64,000 nt of DNA from Metabacillus sediminilitoris (GCF_009720625.1 NZ_CP046266.1:2365501-2429500); one strand, 5' to 3'. Positions 35,859-45,480 are shown, counted from the first letter of the stretch. Notes: generated by a model from the letters alone, not told the origin. Made by a program: numbers and translations.

Positions 35859-35902
35859 TAGTGAAAGCTATTTTCTCTCTAGGTAAAAAATAGCTTTCAC
35901 TA
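35859..35902. repeat. Perfect 16-bp inverted repeat without a T-run
   Basis: TAGTGAAAGCTATTTT (35859-35874) pairs fully with AAAATAGCTTTCACTA (35887-35902), 12-base loop. No T-run on either strand directly after the stem, so not an ordinary terminator. Confidence 0.7.
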
Positions 35903-35980
35903 GCTTGAAAAACGCAATGATGGATATTTTCCTTGGTACTTCTGCTTTGTAATAGGGTTTCAGGGAAAATACGTATAAAA

Positions 35981-36027
35981 AAGAGATTGTGAAGTATTGT
36001 ACTTAAAGTAGTTAGTTAAATAAAGAG
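35981..36027 (+). repeat. Mosaic repeat, left block fused to tail
   Basis: aagagattgtgaagtattGTACTTAAAGTAGTTAGTTAAATAAAG: the left block runs directly into the tail with the stem-loop missing. Confidence 0.65.
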
Positions 36028-36239
36028 AAAAGATAAACAAACATTTTAATAAAAAACAGTGTTTAACAATAAAAGAAAGCTATCGTTTTGATCAAACTTT
36101 ACTCTAGAGAGTTGTGAAGGAGTGTTATTAACCTTTAGGATAGCTCAATAAAAAAGCAAATTAGGTGAAATGATGATGTCAATTGGTGTATAGTAAAAAG
36201 AAAAATTTTCCTTTATATCTAAGGGGTGGGAAGATAGCT

Positions 36240-36743
36240 ATGGAAAAGCTAGAATATGAATGGGTAAAACAAACACGTCAGATTTTATTAGATCAGTGTA
36301 GAGAATTGAATGAAGATGACTTTACTAAAGAGTTTGAATTTGGTTTTCAAAGTATTAGAGATTCTTTAGTTCATGTGGCAGGTTGCTATCATGCTTGGTT
36401 AGGTTCTTTTGTACTTTCAGAAACATCATCCCCATTATTTACGAAGGAAGCAATTAATAATATGAAGATAGATGATATTCAACGCTATTTTCAACAAGCT
36501 GATGTATATGTAGAGAGTGTATTTGAGCAATCCACAAACAAATTTGATGAGTTTATCGAAAAAGAGCCTTCTTGGAAAGCAGGCAGTGGGTTTGTAAGAA
36601 AAACGCCACATCAATTACTAATCCATTCAATTACTCATGAATCGCATCATAAAGGGCAAATTGTAGCTATGCTACGTCTACTTGGGCATATACCTAAGAA
36701 TATAGACATATTGGGGTTACCTGAAAAGGAATTCGCTAAATAA
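36240..36743 (+). CDS. DinB-family four-helix protein
   Basis: 167 residues from ATG 36240 (AAGGGGTGGGAAGATAGCT before it). The metal-binding histidine triad of the DinB/YfiT fold is present: H45 (SLVHVAG), H133 and H137 (HESHHKGQIVAMLR). Many members in bacillithiol-containing bacteria are thiol transferases (BstA-like) or of unknown role. Single gene between two mosaic repeats. Confidence 0.87.
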   Translation: MEKLEYEWVKQTRQILLDQCRELNEDDFTKEFEFGFQSIRDSLVHVAGCYHAWLGSFVLSETSSPLFTKEAINNMKIDDIQRYFQQADVYVESVFEQSTNKFDEFIEKEPSWKAGSGFVRKTPHQLLIHSITHESHHKGQIVAMLRLLGHIPKNIDILGLPEKEFAK

Positions 36744-36754
36744 TAATAAGGAAG

Positions 36755-36820
36755 TCTTCAGCAATTGGGCGCAAAAATTGAACAACGATGGACTGTTTCA
36801 TCAGTCCAATTTTTCTTAGT
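36755..36820 (+). repeat. Mosaic repeat with compact hairpin
   Basis: cttcagcaatTGGGCGCaaaaattgaac, then GGACTG/CAGTCC (36790-36806) with a T-run. It starts 12 bases after the DinB stop codon. Confidence 0.65.
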
Positions 36821-36882
36821 ATTTAATCAGTTATATGGCTGGAAAAGTTAATAAAGGGTACAAATTTTTTGAGGTGATAAAG

Positions 36883-37305
36883 GTGTCGATAAAAGGTCTT
36901 AATCATTTTTTATTTTCAGTATCTGATTTAGAAAATTCTATTGAGTTTTACAAAAATGTATTTGATGCTAAATTGTTAGTAAAGGGTAGAAGCACTGCTT
37001 ACTTTGATATAAATGGAATGTGGCTTGCTCTCAATGTAGAGAAAGATATACCTCGTAATGAGATAAACCAATCATACACACATATAGCTTTTTCAATTGA
37101 AGAAGAAGAATTTGATAGAATGTATGAGAAATTAAGAAGATTGAATGTAAACATCTTGTCAGGTCGCCCAAGAGATGAGAGAGATAGAAAATCTATTTAT
37201 TTTACTGACCCAGATGGGCATAAATTTGAATTTCATACAGGTACATTAAAAGATAGATTGGATTATTACAAACAAGTGAAAACACATATGGAATTTTTCG
37301 ATTAA
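36883..37305 (+). CDS. fosB: Fosfomycin resistance thiol transferase FosB
   Basis: 140 residues from GTG 36883 with GAGGTGATAAAG. Glyoxalase/VOC fold; metal ligands H8, H67 (SYTHIAF) and E116 (HKFEFHTG). [18 protein letters not shown] and [20 protein letters not shown] are characteristic of FosB, which opens the fosfomycin epoxide with bacillithiol. A longer frame from 36835 has no ribosome binding site. It carries no visible regulator of its own. Confidence 0.93.
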   Translation: MSIKGLNHFLFSVSDLENSIEFYKNVFDAKLLVKGRSTAYFDINGMWLALNVEKDIPRNEINQSYTHIAFSIEEEEFDRMYEKLRRLNVNILSGRPRDERDRKSIYFTDPDGHKFEFHTGTLKDRLDYYKQVKTHMEFFD

Positions 37306-37491
37306 AAAGATTCTTTATTCAACAAACGAGGCAAAAACGGAAAATCGTTATGTATGTCTATCAGATTATCTTGATATCGAGTCTTCCAGATAAGGGCGCT
37401 TTTCTTTAATAAGAAGACGTCTTTTTACGTTAGTTTAAGATAAACCATGCAAACCTAATTAAAGCGAAAACGCTAAAGACCAGTATAGGCT

Positions 37492-37842
37492 TTAGCTTTT
37501 TCTTAATTCTTTATATTTTTCCCCCCACTCGCCCATACTATATAGTATAGGAATAAAACTTGTCCCTAAAGGTGTTAGCGAATATTCTACTTTTGGAGGA
37601 ACTTCTTTATATACTTCTCTGTGAACCATTTGGTCTTCTTCTAATTCTCTCAACTGACGTGTCAGTATTCCTTTTGAAATGTCAGGTAATAACCTTTGAA
37701 GCTCATTAAATCTTCTTGTCTGTCTGCTTAAATGCCATAAGATGATGATTTTCCATTTTCCTGCAATTATGTCTTGAGTTTCTGTAATTGGACAAACCTC
37801 TATTTGTTCCTCTGGGGGTTCTCCGAACCTACTTCGTGCCAT
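37492..37842 (-). CDS. HxlR-family regulator
   Basis: 116-residue winged-helix regulator: [59 protein letters not shown]. HxlR proteins such as YodB, CatR and HypR sense quinones or hypochlorite through an N-terminal cysteine; here C17 is in the right place (EVCPITE). Divergent from a quinone reductase gene, which it most likely represses. ATG with GAGAGGTATTCATT. Confidence 0.88.
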   Translation of the reverse strand: MARSRFGEPPEEQIEVCPITETQDIIAGKWKIIILWHLSRQTRRFNELQRLLPDISKGILTRQLRELEEDQMVHREVYKEVPPKVEYSLTPLGTSFIPILYSMGEWGEKYKELRKS

Positions 37843-37870
37843 AATGAATACCTCTCTTTCTTATTGGTAC

Positions 37871-37903
37871 TATTTTTGTGACTATGTTATAAAAAAGTGA
37901 CTA
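37871..37903. promoter_or_regulatory. Likely HxlR operator: GTGACTA direct repeat
   Basis: GTGACTA at 37878-37884 and again at 37897-37903, 19 bases apart, within A/T runs, in the divergent intergenic space. Confidence 0.5.
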
Positions 37904-37990
37904 CTTTCAAAAAGACAGCTAATACAATAATATTAGATTATGGTTAGTAATCCAATAAAAAAGATATTAGATACCTGGAGGTTATGTTAA

Positions 37991-38575
37991 ATGAAACATC
38001 TTGTTGTTTATGCACATCCAAACGCTGACAGCTTAAATCACTCTATCATGGAAACAACAGTAAATTCATTAAAGAAAAATGGTCACGAAGTTGTTGTCCG
38101 TGATTTATATGCACTTGATTTTCAACCTGTACTGACACCAGAAGATACAGCAGCTATGAAAGCAGGAAAAACTCCTGATGATATTAGAACGGAACAAGAA
38201 TTTGTTGCTGAAGCAGACGTAATAACATTTATTTATCCTATTTGGTGGACAGGTCTTCCAGCTATTCTTAAAGGATATGTAGACCGAGTATTTGCGTTTG
38301 GGTTTGCTTATTCTGCTGGACCAGAAGGTGTAATTAAGTTATTAGAAGGTAAAAAAGGCTTTATCATTAATACACATGGTACACCTAATGAGGTTTACGA
38401 TGAAATAGGTATGACAGCAGGTTTGAAAGTAACTTCTGACATTGGAATATGGGATTTTACTGGAATTGAACCTGTGGACCATTTACTATTCGGAAGTATT
38501 GGATACCTTGATGAAGAAGCATATAAAGGTATGTTAAAGAAAGTTGAAGACACAATTAATTCCCATTTCTCATAA
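37991..38575 (+). CDS. NAD(P)H:quinone oxidoreductase, flavodoxin-like fold
   Basis: 194 residues. HLVVYAHPNADSLNHSI phosphate loop, FIYPIWWTGLPAILKGYVDRVF active-site stretch around residues 75-96, typical of the YwrO/NQO group that reduces quinones by two electrons using FMN or FAD. Regulated, by inference, by the divergent HxlR protein. ATG with CTGGAGGTTATGTTAA. Confidence 0.9.
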   Translation: MKHLVVYAHPNADSLNHSIMETTVNSLKKNGHEVVVRDLYALDFQPVLTPEDTAAMKAGKTPDDIRTEQEFVAEADVITFIYPIWWTGLPAILKGYVDRVFAFGFAYSAGPEGVIKLLEGKKGFIINTHGTPNEVYDEIGMTAGLKVTSDIGIWDFTGIEPVDHLLFGSIGYLDEEAYKGMLKKVEDTINSHFS

Positions 38576-38639
38576 ACATATACAAATATTGAAAAGGACT
38601 GCTCATAACTGGGTAGTCTTTTATTATTTTTGAAAGCTT

Positions 38640-38702
38640 CTTATTCCACTAATGGGTGCTTTAGTGAAAAAAAGACTGTCTTTTTGACGGTCCTTTTTGG
38701 GT
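38640..38702 (+). repeat. Mosaic repeat, left half with terminator hairpin
   Basis: cttattccactAATGGGTGC, then AAAAAGACTGTC/GACGGTCCTTTTT (38669-38698). Confidence 0.75.
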
Positions 38703-38744
38703 GAGATTAACACAAATACGTTTTTGTAAAGTGCCTGCTACTTA

Positions 38745-39026
38745 TTAGTTATTATTGTTCTCATCACGATTTTTGGAAGCTGTTTTGTCATCGACTTTAG
38801 CCCCCTCTACGATCTGGTTACCAATAGCACCGCCTGAAACACCGCCTATTACAGTACCAATTAGTCCAAATGGAGCACCTATCATAGCACCCGCAACGGC
38901 TCCATTAAAAGTTCCTGCTGCTTCACCAAAGTCACTTGCACCTTGATTAGCATTACTACCAGCTTGATTGTTGCCACTTTCTTCTACATTTCCACCAAAG
39001 TTATTGCGTTCGTTACTCTGATTCAT
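38745..39026 (-). CDS. Glycine-zipper small protein
   Basis: 93 residues. Asn/Gly/Ser-rich N-terminal third, then a hydrophobic glycine-zipper region (GAVAGAMIGAPFGLIGTVIG and on to GGAIGNQI) and an acidic, Asn-rich tail. No signal peptide. Such segments insert into or pack against membranes. ATG with AAGGAAGTGA. Function unknown. Confidence 0.75.
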   Translation of the reverse strand: MNQSNERNNFGGNVEESGNNQAGSNANQGASDFGEAAGTFNGAVAGAMIGAPFGLIGTVIGGVSGGAIGNQIVEGAKVDDKTASKNRDENNNN

Positions 39027-39147
39027 CTATTCACTTCCTTGTTTATTAATGGGGAATATGCTAATGATGAAAGCACACCATCCCAAACATATACTACCCA
39101 GCTGAACTGTTTTACTCACTATATGTTTGTTTAAGATATAGTTGTGT

Positions 39148-39260
39148 TATCGGCAGCCATTTTTTCTTGTTCAACTAACGGGTGCTTGAGTACAAGAAGG
39201 GTTGCTGCAGCAATCCTTTTTTCTTATTCGACTAACGGACCAGTTTAGTTGAATAAGGAG
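39148..39260 (+). repeat. Mosaic repeat, reference copy with strong palindromic tail
   Basis: ggcagccattttttcttG, ttcaaCTAACGGGTGC, stem GGGTTGCTG/CAGCAATCC with six T (39199-39222), tail ttcgactaacggaccAGTTTAGTTGAATAAGG. It begins with the end of another hairpin, so two units are fused here. Confidence 0.85.
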
Positions 39261-39280
39261 TGTTGTTAAAATATTAGAAA

Positions 39281-39610
39281 ATGATACTCTCTTTAATTAG
39301 TAAGGAATGTTGCTTCAAACAACCCCCTAATATAAGATATAAGGATTTCATAAGGAAGGTTGTAGATTCTGAAGTGGTTTGGGGCTTGTATAATGAGGGT
39401 TGGGCAACAGGACATGATGAGGAAGGTAATACACTGATTCAATTCTTTTCTAAAAAAGGAATTTGCAGAAATCTGTGCAAAGAATGAATGTGCAGAATGC
39501 AAAGCTAACCAATTGGTTTGGAAGATTTTCTTGATAAGTGGTACTTGATTAATCGTATGAAAGAGCTGCGCTTAGTTTCATATTGCCATTTTTGGACTTC
39601 TAGGCTGGCT
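39281..39610 (+). pseudogene. DUF2750-type gene broken by frameshifts
   Basis: First frame: RYKDFIRKVVDSEVVWGLYNEGW, a clear DUF2750 signature. After an A-run near 39453 the next frame continues EFAEICAKNECAEC, and after a further shift near 39510 IGLEDFLDKWYLINRMKEL completes the domain. At least two indels, so non-functional unless the sequence is wrong here. Confidence 0.75.
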
Positions 39611-39653
39611 TGATAGGAATCCCTACTGCTTAAAGAACAAAGGTAGGAAGTAA

Positions 39654-39705
39654 AGAAAGCAAGTATACAACTAGCTGATTAGTTGTATACTTGCTTTCTC
39701 TTTTT
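39654..39705 (+). terminator. Very strong 20-bp hairpin terminator
   Basis: 39654-39673 pairs perfectly with 39680-39699 (arms AGAAAGCAAG.../...CTTGCTTTCT), six-base loop, followed by CTTTTTATT. Confidence 0.9.
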
Positions 39706-39933
39706 ATTGAGTAGAAAAATTGTTTGAAGCAGTTAATAGCAACTGAGGAATGCTTATATAAATTATATTAAAACTAAAAATAAAATGAGGTAGATACAGA
39801 TGGACATTTCAAGATTTAGATACATACCTCCAAATGGTACTTAGTATTCCACACCGCTGTAGTTTCAGCATTCCCTCTTACTAAACTTGATTCGATTTCG
39901 CCTGACGAATGTAGGATATTTCCATCTTTGTAC

Positions 39934-40020
39934 GCGAAGAAAAGTAAAGAGTTAGATGATAACTCGCCTACTAAAAATGATGTTAAAAATTCGAAAGTAA
40001 TTGCATAGTTAGTCAAAGAA
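39934..40020 (+). pseudogene. Degenerate IS110-family transposase fragment
   Basis: Frame AKKSKELDDNSPTKNDVKNS, then KVIA, a stop, and LVK. It lines up with HVKKTKELDDNSPTKNDVKDARVIAQLVK-like residues of the intact transposase at 50270, written here in part only. The surrounding 39780-40030 is otherwise unreadable. Confidence 0.8.
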
Positions 40021-40327
40021 CTATCCGACAAAGTTCGGTTGGCTCTTTTTTAAATTCTCATCAATTACTTGTGAATTAAACTTTTATTCTAGGTTTCGTA
40101 TAATAATCAGGGATATACGAAACGAATCCTATTTAAATAAAGCACAAGAGCTGCTATTTAAATACAAGGGAAGGATATCTGTTTTAGGTAGATTCCGATT
40201 AATTTCCTTATATAAGGTAATAATAATGCTATCAGAAAAATGATGAATATATTTTAAAAAAGATAACAACATTTTACAGAAGATGGTCCTTGTGTTAGCT
40301 GTAGGCATGGGACATTAGGTGATAAAT
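40021..40327. other. Leader region of the gerA-type operon
   Basis: AT-rich spacer without a gene. I looked for a sigma-G promoter (TGMATA, 17-18 bases, CATAnTA); TGAATA and CATTTTA occur near 40247-40280 but are 20 bases apart, so the match is not convincing. Confidence 0.35.
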
Positions 40328-40453
40328 ATGTGGAAAACAATTGTTTCCTATCTTCCAGACTGGAATATTTTTATGCAAGCTTTTATTGTGTTTTTCACCC
40401 CATATTCTATCTCGAGATTTTTTAGTTGGATCAGAAATTCAGAGGAAGAGTGA
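40328..40453 (+). CDS. Small membrane protein leading the germination operon
   Basis: 41 residues, [19 protein letters not shown], then [22 protein letters not shown]: one hydrophobic segment and an acidic end. ATG with AGGTGAT seven bases upstream. Its TGA overlaps the ATG of the next gene (TGATG), so translation would be coupled. Some germinant-receptor operons carry an extra small D-type membrane subunit; this may be a short analogue, although D subunits usually have two helices. Confidence 0.55.
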   Translation: MWKTIVSYLPDWNIFMQAFIVFFTPYSISRFFSWIRNSEEE

Positions 40454-42027
40454 TGAGAATGTGGAGATCAAAAATCAGAAAAACAAAAAAACATGCAATT
40501 GAAAGTGAAAAAAAGGAAGTATATAAGTCTTATGAAAATTCAGCAGGTCATTTTACGGGCGATTTCACCTTGGATTTGGAACTTATCAGGAAAGAAATCA
40601 GTCATAACTCGGATGTGCACTTTCGGGAATTTAATATCGGCCGTACAGGCATTCGGGCGGCCATTATATTTGTAGAAGGACTGTCCGATAAAGATCTCAT
40701 CGATAAACATATTATGAAATCATTAATGGTTGATTTTTTCGACGAATTAAAAGAGGAACCATCTTATGTGAAAGGAGCCATTTCAAAAGAGTTTATTAAA
40801 AATCAAATTCTTTCCATTAGTGAAGTAAAGGAAGTCCATCATATAAAAGAGTTGATACCAAAAGTATTGACAGGTTTGACAGCCCTTTTGATTGATGGAT
40901 TATCAGATGTGTTTATTCTTGGTACAACCAAAGCAAACAAACGGAATATTGAAGAGCCGGTATCAGAAGCATTGGTCAGAGGTCCACGAGTTGGTTTCAC
41001 TGAAATTTTAACCGATAATACCGCCCTTTTGCGACGCCATGGTGAAAATGTGAACTTATCATTAACTAAATTCCAAGTAGGAGAACGTGCAAAAAAAGAA
41101 TTGGCCATCGCCTATATGAAAGAGATTGCTGACCCGGAATTAGTAGAAGAGGTAAAGAAAAGAATTCAGAAAATCGATATTGATCATGTAGCGGAATCAG
41201 GGTATGTAGAGCAACTGATCGAAGATAATTACCTCAGTCCCTTTCCTCAAGTACAAAGTACAGAGCGTCCCGACCGTGTAATCAGCGCATTGATGGAAGG
41301 ACGAGTAGCAATCTTGTTAGATGGAACGCCTTTCGCTTTGATTGCTCCGGTTACGTTCAGCATGTTATTGCAATCGCCGGAAGATTATTATGAACGATGG
41401 ATTCCCGGCACGCTCTTCCGTCTACTGCGTTTTGGAGCAGCTATTGTTACGTTGTTTGCACCTTCATTGTATATTTCTTTTATTTCGTTTCATCCAGGAT
41501 TGATCCCAAGCGAGTTAGCCATTTCAATCATTGGAACAAGGGAAGGTGTTCCGTTTCCCTCATTAATAGAAGCACTGGTTATGGAAATAGCCATAGAAAT
41601 TTTACGGGAAGCTGGGCTGCGCTTACCTAAACCCATTGGCCCAGCGATGGGGATTGTTGGCGGACTGATCATCGGTGAAGCAGCCGTACAAGCAGGGATT
41701 GTTAGTAATATTATGGTTATTGTAGTGGCAATAACCGCCATTTCTTCCTTTGCCATTCCGAGTTATAGTGCAGGGATGCCATTACGTATTCTTCGCTTTG
41801 TAGCCATGTTTAGTGCTGCATTGTTTGGATTGTACGGAATCATTCTGTTTTTCCTCTTTCTTTGCAGTCATTTGGTGAAACTGAAGAGTTTTGGTGTACC
41901 TTATGCAAGCCCTGCTGTACCTTATCGATTAAGGGATTGGAAAGATTTTATGGTTCGCATGCCACTTCAGATGATGAAACGTCGTCCGAAGATGTTGCAT
42001 ACGAAAGATCAAATTCGTAAAGGATAG
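40453..42027 (+). CDS. Spore germination receptor A subunit (GerA/GerKA family)
   Basis: 524 residues from ATG 40453, which overlaps the previous stop. N-terminal cytoplasmic domain ([38 protein letters not shown]), the conserved [28 protein letters not shown] region in parts around residues 270-300, then a C-terminal membrane domain of several helices. It forms the receptor and channel-like core of the inner spore membrane complex that senses nutrients. First main gene of a three-gene operon. Confidence 0.93.
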   Translation: MRMWRSKIRKTKKHAIESEKKEVYKSYENSAGHFTGDFTLDLELIRKEISHNSDVHFREFNIGRTGIRAAIIFVEGLSDKDLIDKHIMKSLMVDFFDELKEEPSYVKGAISKEFIKNQILSISEVKEVHHIKELIPKVLTGLTALLIDGLSDVFILGTTKANKRNIEEPVSEALVRGPRVGFTEILTDNTALLRRHGENVNLSLTKFQVGERAKKELAIAYMKEIADPELVEEVKKRIQKIDIDHVAESGYVEQLIEDNYLSPFPQVQSTERPDRVISALMEGRVAILLDGTPFALIAPVTFSMLLQSPEDYYERWIPGTLFRLLRFGAAIVTLFAPSLYISFISFHPGLIPSELAISIIGTREGVPFPSLIEALVMEIAIEILREAGLRLPKPIGPAMGIVGGLIIGEAAVQAGIVSNIMVIVVAITAISSFAIPSYSAGMPLRILRFVAMFSAALFGLYGIILFFLFLCSHLVKLKSFGVPYASPAVPYRLRDWKDFMVRMPLQMMKRRPKMLHTKDQIRKG

Positions 42028-42054
42028 CCTACTTCGAAAGGAAGTGAACCCTAG

Positions 42055-43158
42055 ATGATACTCAGTCCGAAAGACCGAATAACCACTCCGCAAGCAGCTG
42101 TTGTCGTCATCAATTTTATCCTCGGATCAGGGATCCTCACTCTGCCCAGGGTATCTGTGGAAAAGGTAAAAACACCGGATGTTTGGATTACCGTTATTTT
42201 AGGGGGGCTAATCGCGATGATGGCAGGGGTGATCATAGTGAAATTAAGCCAACAGTTTCCCGAAAAAACCTTTTATCAATATAGTGGAGAAATAGTAGGA
42301 AAATGGGTAGGCGGGCTGCTCAGTCTCCTAATTGTATGTTATTTATTAATAACTTCCGGGTTTCAAGTACGTTCAATGGTGGAAGTAACAGGCTTTTATT
42401 TACTGGAAGGCACCCCCATATGGGCAAGCACCATGCCATTTATTTGGATAGGTCTCTATTTGATCATTGGAGGCATCAATCCGATCGCCCGTCTGTTTGA
42501 AATTATATTACCTATTACGGTCATTCTTTTTTTGCTGGTTGCCTTTATGAGTTTCGGAATATTTGAGATGGATAATCTCCGTCCAGTATTAGGATTGGGA
42601 GTCATACCAGTGCTAAAAGGGATAAAGACAACGGCTCTCGCCTATACAGGTTTTGAAATCATGTTGTTCCTTCCGGCATTTATGAAACATCCAAATAAAG
42701 CAGTAAAAGCTGTTTTAGTCGGAATATCCATACCCTTGATCTTTTATGTAATAACCGTCATTATGGTTATCGGAGCGTTATCCGTCGATGGAGTGGTCAC
42801 AAGAACGTGGCCGTCCCTTGATCTTATAAGAAGTTTTGAAATCCACGGCTTGATCTTTGAAAGGTTTGAGTCTTTGTTGCTCGTGATATGGATCATGCAA
42901 ATATTTTCTTCATTTACCATCAGTTACTATGTGGCTGCTTTGGGGCTGGCTCAACTCTTCAAAAAGAACATTCAACCATTTATGTTTGGATTGCTTCCAG
43001 TTATTTACTTTATCTCTATGATTCCGAAAAATATTAATGACCTATTTAAACTCGGCGATATGGTTGGCTATATCGCAATGTATTTATTTGGTTTACTACC
43101 GTTGCTACTTCTCATTGTTTCAAGATGGAAGGTGGGAAAGCATGAAGCAAAGCTATAA
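42055..43158 (+). CDS. Spore germination receptor B subunit (GerB/GerKB family)
   Basis: 367 residues, ten or more hydrophobic segments. Amino-acid-permease-like fold; N-terminal ITTPQAAVVVINFILGSGILTLP is typical of GerAB proteins. It binds the germinant, usually an amino acid. 27 bases after the A subunit. The last 17 bases overlap the C-subunit gene. Confidence 0.92.
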   Translation: MILSPKDRITTPQAAVVVINFILGSGILTLPRVSVEKVKTPDVWITVILGGLIAMMAGVIIVKLSQQFPEKTFYQYSGEIVGKWVGGLLSLLIVCYLLITSGFQVRSMVEVTGFYLLEGTPIWASTMPFIWIGLYLIIGGINPIARLFEIILPITVILFLLVAFMSFGIFEMDNLRPVLGLGVIPVLKGIKTTALAYTGFEIMLFLPAFMKHPNKAVKAVLVGISIPLIFYVITVIMVIGALSVDGVVTRTWPSLDLIRSFEIHGLIFERFESLLLVIWIMQIFSSFTISYYVAALGLAQLFKKNIQPFMFGLLPVIYFISMIPKNINDLFKLGDMVGYIAMYLFGLLPLLLLIVSRWKVGKHEAKL

Positions 43159-44353
43159 CAATTTACGGTCTCTAAAACGTATGCTTTCTGTTATATTACT
43201 CCTGTTTCTTACAGGATGCTGGAGCAGTCATGAAATTGAAGAATTAGGTTTAACTGTAGGTTTGGCATTAGATGAAGGAAAAGAGTCAACAACTGAGAAA
43301 GAATTAAAGGAACAAGGAGGGGAATATAACCAAACAGAAAAAATAACCGTGACTTATCAATTCGTTAACCCAAAAGGAACAGGTTCGGAGAGTAAGGGAG
43401 GGGGATCGCAACAAAAACCTTACTTAAATATTTCTGAAACCGGTGATTCCATCCATCAAATGACTCGAGAATTTTCATTGAGAGGTTCTCGCCCCATGTT
43501 CAGTCCACACCTTAAAGTGATCGTTATTAGTGAGGATCTTGTGCGTAAGTATAGTTTGGAACAATTACTTGATCAATTTCTCCGTGATAATGAGATTAGA
43601 CCAAGCTGTCTTGTTGTCATTAGCAAGGGGCGAGCAATCGAGACGCTGGAATCAAACGAATCAGGAGAAATTCCAGCGTTTCGTTTGATTGGAATTTCAG
43701 ATAATGAGGATCGAACAACAAGGATTTTGCCTCCTATGTCTCTCGCTAAATTAGAGGGCAAGATGCAATCAGGATCTAGTTTTCTTTTGCAAAATGTAAT
43801 TTCGACGAACGGAGAAGTTAAATTTTCAGGAGCTGCCGTGATTACAGGAAAGACAAAACAGCTGCTTGGTTTTTTGAATGAAGAGGAATTGGATGGCTTA
43901 ACATGGATAACTGGAAAGGGAAAAGGCGGTTTGGTGAAAAACTTTGATCAAGAGACAAATCAGCCATTTATTTACGAGGTAAAGTCTATGAAAAGCAAAA
44001 TCACACCTCATATTAATGGGAACAACATCTCTTTTGATGTAAAAATCGAATCAGAAGGGCGTCTTTCTGAAAATTGGGTGGTTTCGGGGGAAAATTCCGG
44101 AAAAAATTTTTTAAAAAGGGCTGAAAAAGCGGCTGAAGAAGAAGTGAATCGATTGGTAAATAATGTAGGAGGAAAAATGCAAAAGGATTACCAAGTCGAC
44201 GTTGCCGGCTTCGGAAATCGATTGAGAATTGAACATCCTAAAGTATGGGAAAAAGTCAAAGAAGATTGGGACCAAACATTTAGTGAAGTTCCAATCGAAT
44301 ACAACGTGAAATTAACTATTATAGATTATGGGGCGTCAAGCTTCAAAAAGTGA
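43142..44353 (+). CDS. Spore germination receptor C subunit (GerC lipoprotein)
   Basis: 403 residues from ATG 43142, preceded by GGAAGGTGGGAAAGC and overlapping the B gene; a longer frame from 43037 would lose the signal peptide. Lipobox FLTGC puts the lipid cysteine at 26. Ger_C family features: SSHEIEELGLTVGLALDE, MTREFSLRGSRPMFSPHLKV in parts, EVPIEYNVKLTIIDYG at the end. It is anchored on the outer face of the inner spore membrane, with the A and B subunits. Confidence 0.93.
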   Translation: MKQSYNNLRSLKRMLSVILLLFLTGCWSSHEIEELGLTVGLALDEGKESTTEKELKEQGGEYNQTEKITVTYQFVNPKGTGSESKGGGSQQKPYLNISETGDSIHQMTREFSLRGSRPMFSPHLKVIVISEDLVRKYSLEQLLDQFLRDNEIRPSCLVVISKGRAIETLESNESGEIPAFRLIGISDNEDRTTRILPPMSLAKLEGKMQSGSSFLLQNVISTNGEVKFSGAAVITGKTKQLLGFLNEEELDGLTWITGKGKGGLVKNFDQETNQPFIYEVKSMKSKITPHINGNNISFDVKIESEGRLSENWVVSGENSGKNFLKRAEKAAEEEVNRLVNNVGGKMQKDYQVDVAGFGNRLRIEHPKVWEKVKEDWDQTFSEVPIEYNVKLTIIDYGASSFKK

Positions 44354-44458
44354 GATTACTGAGATTAGAAAACGAAAAGATCAAAAAATAATACATCTAA
44401 CAATTAATATAAGTAGATTGGGATTAACTTATAGATGATTTAGAATCTCTTTATTTAT

Positions 44459-44490
44459 AAAGCCTATGGAATTTTTGTTCCACAGGCTTT
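44459..44490. terminator. Terminator after the germination operon
   Basis: AAAGCCTATGGAA (44459-44471) pairs with TTCCACAGGCTTT (44478-44490), one mismatch; T and A runs on the two sides allow use on both strands. Confidence 0.8.
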
Positions 44491-44565
44491 AGCATTGCAA
44501 TTTTTATGATGTCATCAAAGATGTCCATTAATACTATGAAAGTGCAAAAGATATATTTCTATGAT

Positions 44566-45480
44566 TTATTTCGAAAAAATTTCTTTTGCTTGATCCATTG
44601 CCATTTTATTTCCTAATGCTGAATAGTCAAGCCAAGGTTGATCTGGAACTACGTAAACATGATTACCTTTTACTGCTTTTAACCCTTTCCAAATAGGTGA
44701 CTCTTGTAACTGTTTGAAAGCTGTTTGAGCTTCGTCATCTTTATTAACAACAACAAATATAGCATCAGCATCAAAGTCTGGAAGAACTTCTTGGGAAATC
44801 ACTTCGTAAGGCTGCTTTGAATCAAGTTCCTGAATACCTTTAGCAGGTTTTAAACCTAAATCTTCGAATAACATCGGGCCCATTGGACGTTTTGTACTGA
44901 ATACTCGTAACTCTTTTGCTGTAACACGAATAGCCATTACTTTACTATCTTCACCAAGTTTATTTTTAAATAAAGTGCGTACTTCTTTTGTTTGTTTTTC
45001 ATAATCAGCAATAAAATGTTCAGCTTGCTGCTCTCGGTCAACAAGTTTACCAATCGACCTTAAATGATCCCTCCAGGTCCCTTCATCAAGATCAAATACT
45101 TCAACGGATGCAATTTTTTCATATTTGGATACATCTTGTCCTGCAAATTCTTTATCAAGATAGATCACAGAAGGACTCAATTCGAGCAATACTTCCATGT
45201 CTGGATCTTTAGCAGGTCCAAGCTTTGTTGTATCTTTCAACTGATCCTTTACATGTGGAAGAAAATCTTTTAATTCTCCGCCTACGACAGAACCGACGGG
45301 CTTGATCCCTAATGCAAGTAAATCATTTGTTAAGTGAATAGAGAGGGAAGCAATTCTAGTTTCTTTATTATCTGCTTTCTCTTCGTTAGTTGATTTAGCT
45401 TCATTTGAAGCGGTTTGTCCACAAGCTGACAATAAAAGTAACAACATTGTACTTAATATAAGGGTAAGTTTCTTTTTCAT
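44566..45480 (-). CDS. Iron-siderophore ABC transporter substrate-binding lipoprotein
   Basis: 304 residues. Signal peptide with lipobox LLSAC (C20), then a FecB/FhuD-type fold (ETRIASLSIHLTNDLLALGIKP, LELSPSVIYLDKEF, VYVVPDQPWLDYSALG). It captures a ferric siderophore outside the membrane and passes it to the two permeases encoded just upstream. Order and type resemble Bacillus yfiY-yfiZ-yfhA (hydroxycarboxylate siderophores) rather than feu. Its ATG follows CAGGAGAGAAAATC. Confidence 0.9.
   Translation of the reverse strand: MKKKLTLILSTMLLLLLSACGQTASNEAKSTNEEKADNKETRIASLSIHLTNDLLALGIKPVGSVVGGELKDFLPHVKDQLKDTTKLGPAKDPDMEVLLELSPSVIYLDKEFAGQDVSKYEKIASVEVFDLDEGTWRDHLRSIGKLVDREQQAEHFIADYEKQTKEVRTLFKNKLGEDSKVMAIRVTAKELRVFSTKRPMGPMLFEDLGLKPAKGIQELDSKQPYEVISQEVLPDFDADAIFVVVNKDDEAQTAFKQLQESPIWKGLKAVKGNHVYVVPDQPWLDYSALGNKMAMDQAKEIFSK

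Noticed and set aside
40240..40285. Sigma-G promoter of the germination operon
   Set aside because: TGAATA and CATTTTA are present but 20 bases apart instead of 17-18.
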